Assembly: GCF_019931195.1 (NCBI RefSeq)
Contig: NZ_JAIOUO010000003.1
Span: 785,843 to 849,842, forward strand
Direction: 5' to 3'
Origin: Marinobacter sp. F4216
GTDB lineage: Bacteria; Pseudomonadota; Gammaproteobacteria; Pseudomonadales; Oleiphilaceae
Length of the DNA: 64,000 nucleotides
Shown here: one piece after another, positions 62,168 through 64,000 of the stretch
Numbering within the stretch: position 1 is the first letter of the stretch
Layout of the letters: each line of letters begins with the position of its first letter
Position numbers and translations under genes: made by a program
The notes under the pieces: generated by a model
What the model saw: only the letters and a program-made list of their open reading frames with translations
What the model was told of the DNA's origin: nothing
Database searches by the model: none

Positions 62168-62878
62168 ATGAAAGGACTCAAAGCAACAATAAATAAGATT
62201 TTGGCGTTTTCTCTATTTGTGTTCTCGGGCGCTGCTTCAGCTGGCTTTATAAATTCCGGTTTCGAGACGGGAGATTTTACCGGGTGGACGGTCGGTGGTA
62301 CCGCTCGTGACCATGGCGTAGCTGTAGATGGCACGCCGATATCATCGGCCCATTTTTCTTTTCAACCGTCGCATGTCAATGTCCATAGTGGTCAATACGC
62401 AGCCTACGGCACAACGGCTGCGCATTACGGGGAGTTCTTGTCACTGTCGCAAACCGTAAATGTTAGACCAGGACTACATACGATTGGCTTTTATATGGGG
62501 CATGCTACCGGTGGTGACTATTGGTTGGGGACTGATCCCGATGACAGATTCAAGATCGGTATTGATTTTGCGATCGAGCGCCATCAACTGGGCATCTTCA
62601 TAAATGGCGTTTATGTTCCCTTCACAGAGCGCCATCCTGTAAATAACTTTCCTACAGGTTCAACCCCCCAAGACATGTATTTGTTCGCATCGAATTTTAT
62701 TTTCCGAGGCCCCCCGGGGACGGCGAACATTGAGTTTCGAATCAGCGGGAGCGGATCAGGGGCTGCTGTGCTTTCAATCGACGACACATTCATTACGAGG
62801 GTTCCTGAGCCAAGCTCAATGGTATTGCTGAGCTTAGGTTTACTCGGGCTAGCTGCGGCTCGATATGGGCGGAACTGA
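62168..62878 (+). CDS. PEP-CTERM sorting-domain protein
   Basis: This 236-residue secreted protein has a signal peptide (cleavage near GAASA-GF). The mature part starts FINSGFETGDFTGWTVGG, the opening typical of PEP-CTERM carbohydrate-binding-like beta sandwiches. It ends with VPEPSSMVLLSLGLLGLAAARYGRN: the PEP motif, one hydrophobic helix and a basic tail. Exosortase cleaves such tails to place proteins in extracellular matrix. No exosortase or polysaccharide genes are in the window. The ATG at 62168 has GAGGG about 6 nt upstream. It may be an acquired gene. Confidence 0.88.
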   Translation: MKGLKATINKILAFSLFVFSGAASAGFINSGFETGDFTGWTVGGTARDHGVAVDGTPISSAHFSFQPSHVNVHSGQYAAYGTTAAHYGEFLSLSQTVNVRPGLHTIGFYMGHATGGDYWLGTDPDDRFKIGIDFAIERHQLGIFINGVYVPFTERHPVNNFPTGSTPQDMYLFASNFIFRGPPGTANIEFRISGSGSGAAVLSIDDTFITRVPEPSSMVLLSLGLLGLAAARYGRN

Positions 62879-63050
62879 TCCCAGCTCTGAGTTCGGGAGG
62901 GCTAAGCCGTCCAACTTTTTGCGCTAGGTTTTAGGTTTAGTAGGGTCAACTACAGTTAGGGACTGGTCAGGTTGATAAAAAATACAAAGATCGCAATAGC
63001 GATGACCTCCGACCAATTGCTGCTAGCACTACAAATGATACAGAGGACGT

Positions 63051-63917
63051 ATGATTTACGAGGCCCTAATAGCACCGTCAGAAACCCCCAACACTCTGTT
63101 GGAGATAAAAAGAGCGCTACTGACCTACGATAAAGTCAAACTGATTGATCCTAGTGATAGAGATGTTATACCGAGTATTGCATATGTAAGCGCTATCATG
63201 GGTATGCCTTTATTTGGATTCGATATTGGGGCAGTTAGGCCAATGGGAAAGACAATTGGCTATGACGATATTTTTGAGAAAATAATCGAATCTTGCCGGC
63301 CCGCTATTAAGCAAGGTTTGATCGAAGTAATAACAACATACAATATGGCGGATACGAAAGGCACGATTTCAGTAGGAACTGTACCAACTGGGGGCTACCC
63401 ACTCGATACTCAGTTCGTTTTTTGGCTATATCGGAGCATGGCTCAGGATCAAGATTTTTTATCAAGTGCTATTTCCAATAGTAAAACAGAACTGCTATCC
63501 AACATGGAAACTTCCTACGACATAGCATTAAAAGGCGTCGGAGACGGAAAAGTAATAAATTTCGACGCGTTACCACTGATAGATGATGTCAATCTAAACG
63601 ACAACCAAAGAGAATACCTAACAGAAATTTCCCGTGCGAGACTTGCTTCCGTTATAAAGTATTCGGGTTACTGTGAGGCTAAAGAACTTGTTCCAGTATT
63701 TAACGGGATTACATACGGAAGTATTGTGGCTAAAGTTCTTGAAAATGCACGTATAGTCCTTTCTGATGTTAAAGAAGATCCATTTTGGATGAAGAGGAAT
63801 CGCATACTAGATCTTTGTCATGAGGAGTTTCTGGATGAAGTAATATTGGACTCGATGTCAATTGATGAAGTGCTAAAATTCAGATCAAAATCGTGGGGAA
63901 AACAAGCTAAAGTGTAA
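63051..63917 (+). CDS. Unrecognised 288-residue protein
   Basis: The frame opens MIYEALIAPSETPNTLLEIKRALLTYDKVKLIDPSDRDVIPSI and is mostly helical in appearance, with no signal peptide, membrane segment or known catalytic motif. A GAGGA ribosome site lies 6 nt before the ATG. GC is about 40 percent, well below the catabolic genes, suggesting transfer. The stop codon lies within the first bases of what looks like an IS3-type element, so the original C-terminus may have been a little different. No function is proposed. Confidence 0.75.
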   Translation: MIYEALIAPSETPNTLLEIKRALLTYDKVKLIDPSDRDVIPSIAYVSAIMGMPLFGFDIGAVRPMGKTIGYDDIFEKIIESCRPAIKQGLIEVITTYNMADTKGTISVGTVPTGGYPLDTQFVFWLYRSMAQDQDFLSSAISNSKTELLSNMETSYDIALKGVGDGKVINFDALPLIDDVNLNDNQREYLTEISRARLASVIKYSGYCEAKELVPVFNGITYGSIVAKVLENARIVLSDVKEDPFWMKRNRILDLCHEEFLDEVILDSMSIDEVLKFRSKSWGKQAKV

Positions 63918-64000
63918 CCATCCCCTAAAATCGGTGCATGCGTAATTAGAGTTCTCCGGCCTACAATGAGGCAAACGGAGAACAGCATGAAGAAATCACG
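63913..64000 (+). mobile_element. Left end of an IS3-family-like element (partial)
   Basis: Starting near TGTAACCATCCCC (63913), the sequence looks like an IS3-type terminal repeat and leader. An inverted repeat GTTCTCCG (63951-63958)/CGGAGAAC (63976-63983) precedes the transposase start and covers its Shine-Dalgarno. The right end is outside the window, so neither terminal repeat nor target duplication can be verified. Confidence 0.55.
63987..64000 (+). CDS. IS3-type transposase OrfA, first codons only (partial)
   Basis: ATG AAG AAA TCA CG encodes MKKSR, the usual beginning of IS3/IS407-group OrfA proteins. CGGAGA lies about 6 nt upstream. Only 14 bases are visible, so the family is inferred from this start and the leader. 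Confidence 0.55.

Noticed and set aside
1..64000. CRISPR arrays, tRNA or rRNA genes
   Set aside because: No regularly spaced repeats and no tRNA-like cloverleaf or rRNA segments were noticed on either strand by eye.

Overview
The window looks like chromosomal DNA of a marine, halotolerant gammaproteobacterium, most likely Marinobacter or a close relative. The reasons are the moderately high GC, the Pseudomonas-style arginine succinyltransferase operon (aruCFGDB with two-subunit AruFG), a DcaP-like porin, TRAP and polar amino acid ABC transporters, and an acidic-linker pyruvate dehydrogenase E2. No rRNA, tRNA or CRISPR array was seen. Almost everything up to about 60 kb is coherent carbon and nitrogen catabolism. 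The last 4 kb are lower in GC and look acquired.

Layout. (1) 1-5.2 kb: start of glcD, then glcG and a TRAP transporter (dctM, dctQ, dctP) on the minus strand, facing a GlcC-like GntR regulator. Two perfect TGGTCAGACCA palindromes lie between them, so this is probably a glycolate/2-hydroxyacid uptake and oxidation locus. (2) 5.3-9.6 kb: an arginine/ornithine-type ABC transporter (aotPJQM) followed by astE, the last enzyme of the arginine succinyltransferase pathway. (3) 9.6-14.5 kb: an RND pump with its lipoprotein fusion partner and a divergent TetR regulator. (4) 14.6-16.7 kb: puuR and a divergent puuB-type oxidase. (5) 16.7-23.7 kb: a decayed outer membrane protein gene, an AraC regulator and a five-gene operon (flavin monooxygenase, BASS transporter, epimerase-like SDR, SDR, TauE/SafE permease) that I cannot assign to a known pathway.

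(6) 23.8-43.9 kb: a large polyamine island. On the minus strand, puuD-puuA1-potF-potG-potH-potI-speB reads as one transcription unit. On the plus strand are puuA2-puuB2 and puuC-puuB4. Further minus-strand units are potF2, cupin-puuB3-GNAT, and bauA-mmsA. Together these import putrescine/spermidine, convert guanidino precursors (speB), gamma-glutamylate and oxidise the amine, release GABA (puuD), and send beta-alanine (the expected product of the spermidine aminopropyl arm) to acetyl-CoA. Sequences resembling the E. coli PuuR box occur in the three relevant intergenic regions, so PuuR probably controls the island. (7) 43.9-50.3 kb: aruC-aruF-aruG-aruD-aruB, which with the distant astE completes arginine to glutamate plus succinate. 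(8) 50.4-59.9 kb: an exonuclease/GIY-YIG fusion, a DcaP-like porin, a 36-residue small protein gene, aceF, aceE, and a KamA-family radical SAM protein. An 18-bp palindrome occurs both upstream of the porin and in the aceE/kamA intergenic region. (9) 60.0-64.0 kb: a DDE transposase-like gene with zinc ribbons inside a probable 1.9-kb element, an orphan PEP-CTERM protein, an unrecognised AT-rich gene, and the left edge of an IS3-type element.

The best candidates for something undescribed are the FMO-BASS-SDR-SDR-TauE operon, the 60.0-61.9 kb element whose Shine-Dalgarno is buried in a terminal hairpin, the 36-residue gene, the shared 18-bp operator, and the KamA protein lacking a lysine-recognition aspartate. 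Functions are from reading motifs and context by eye; no database search was run.
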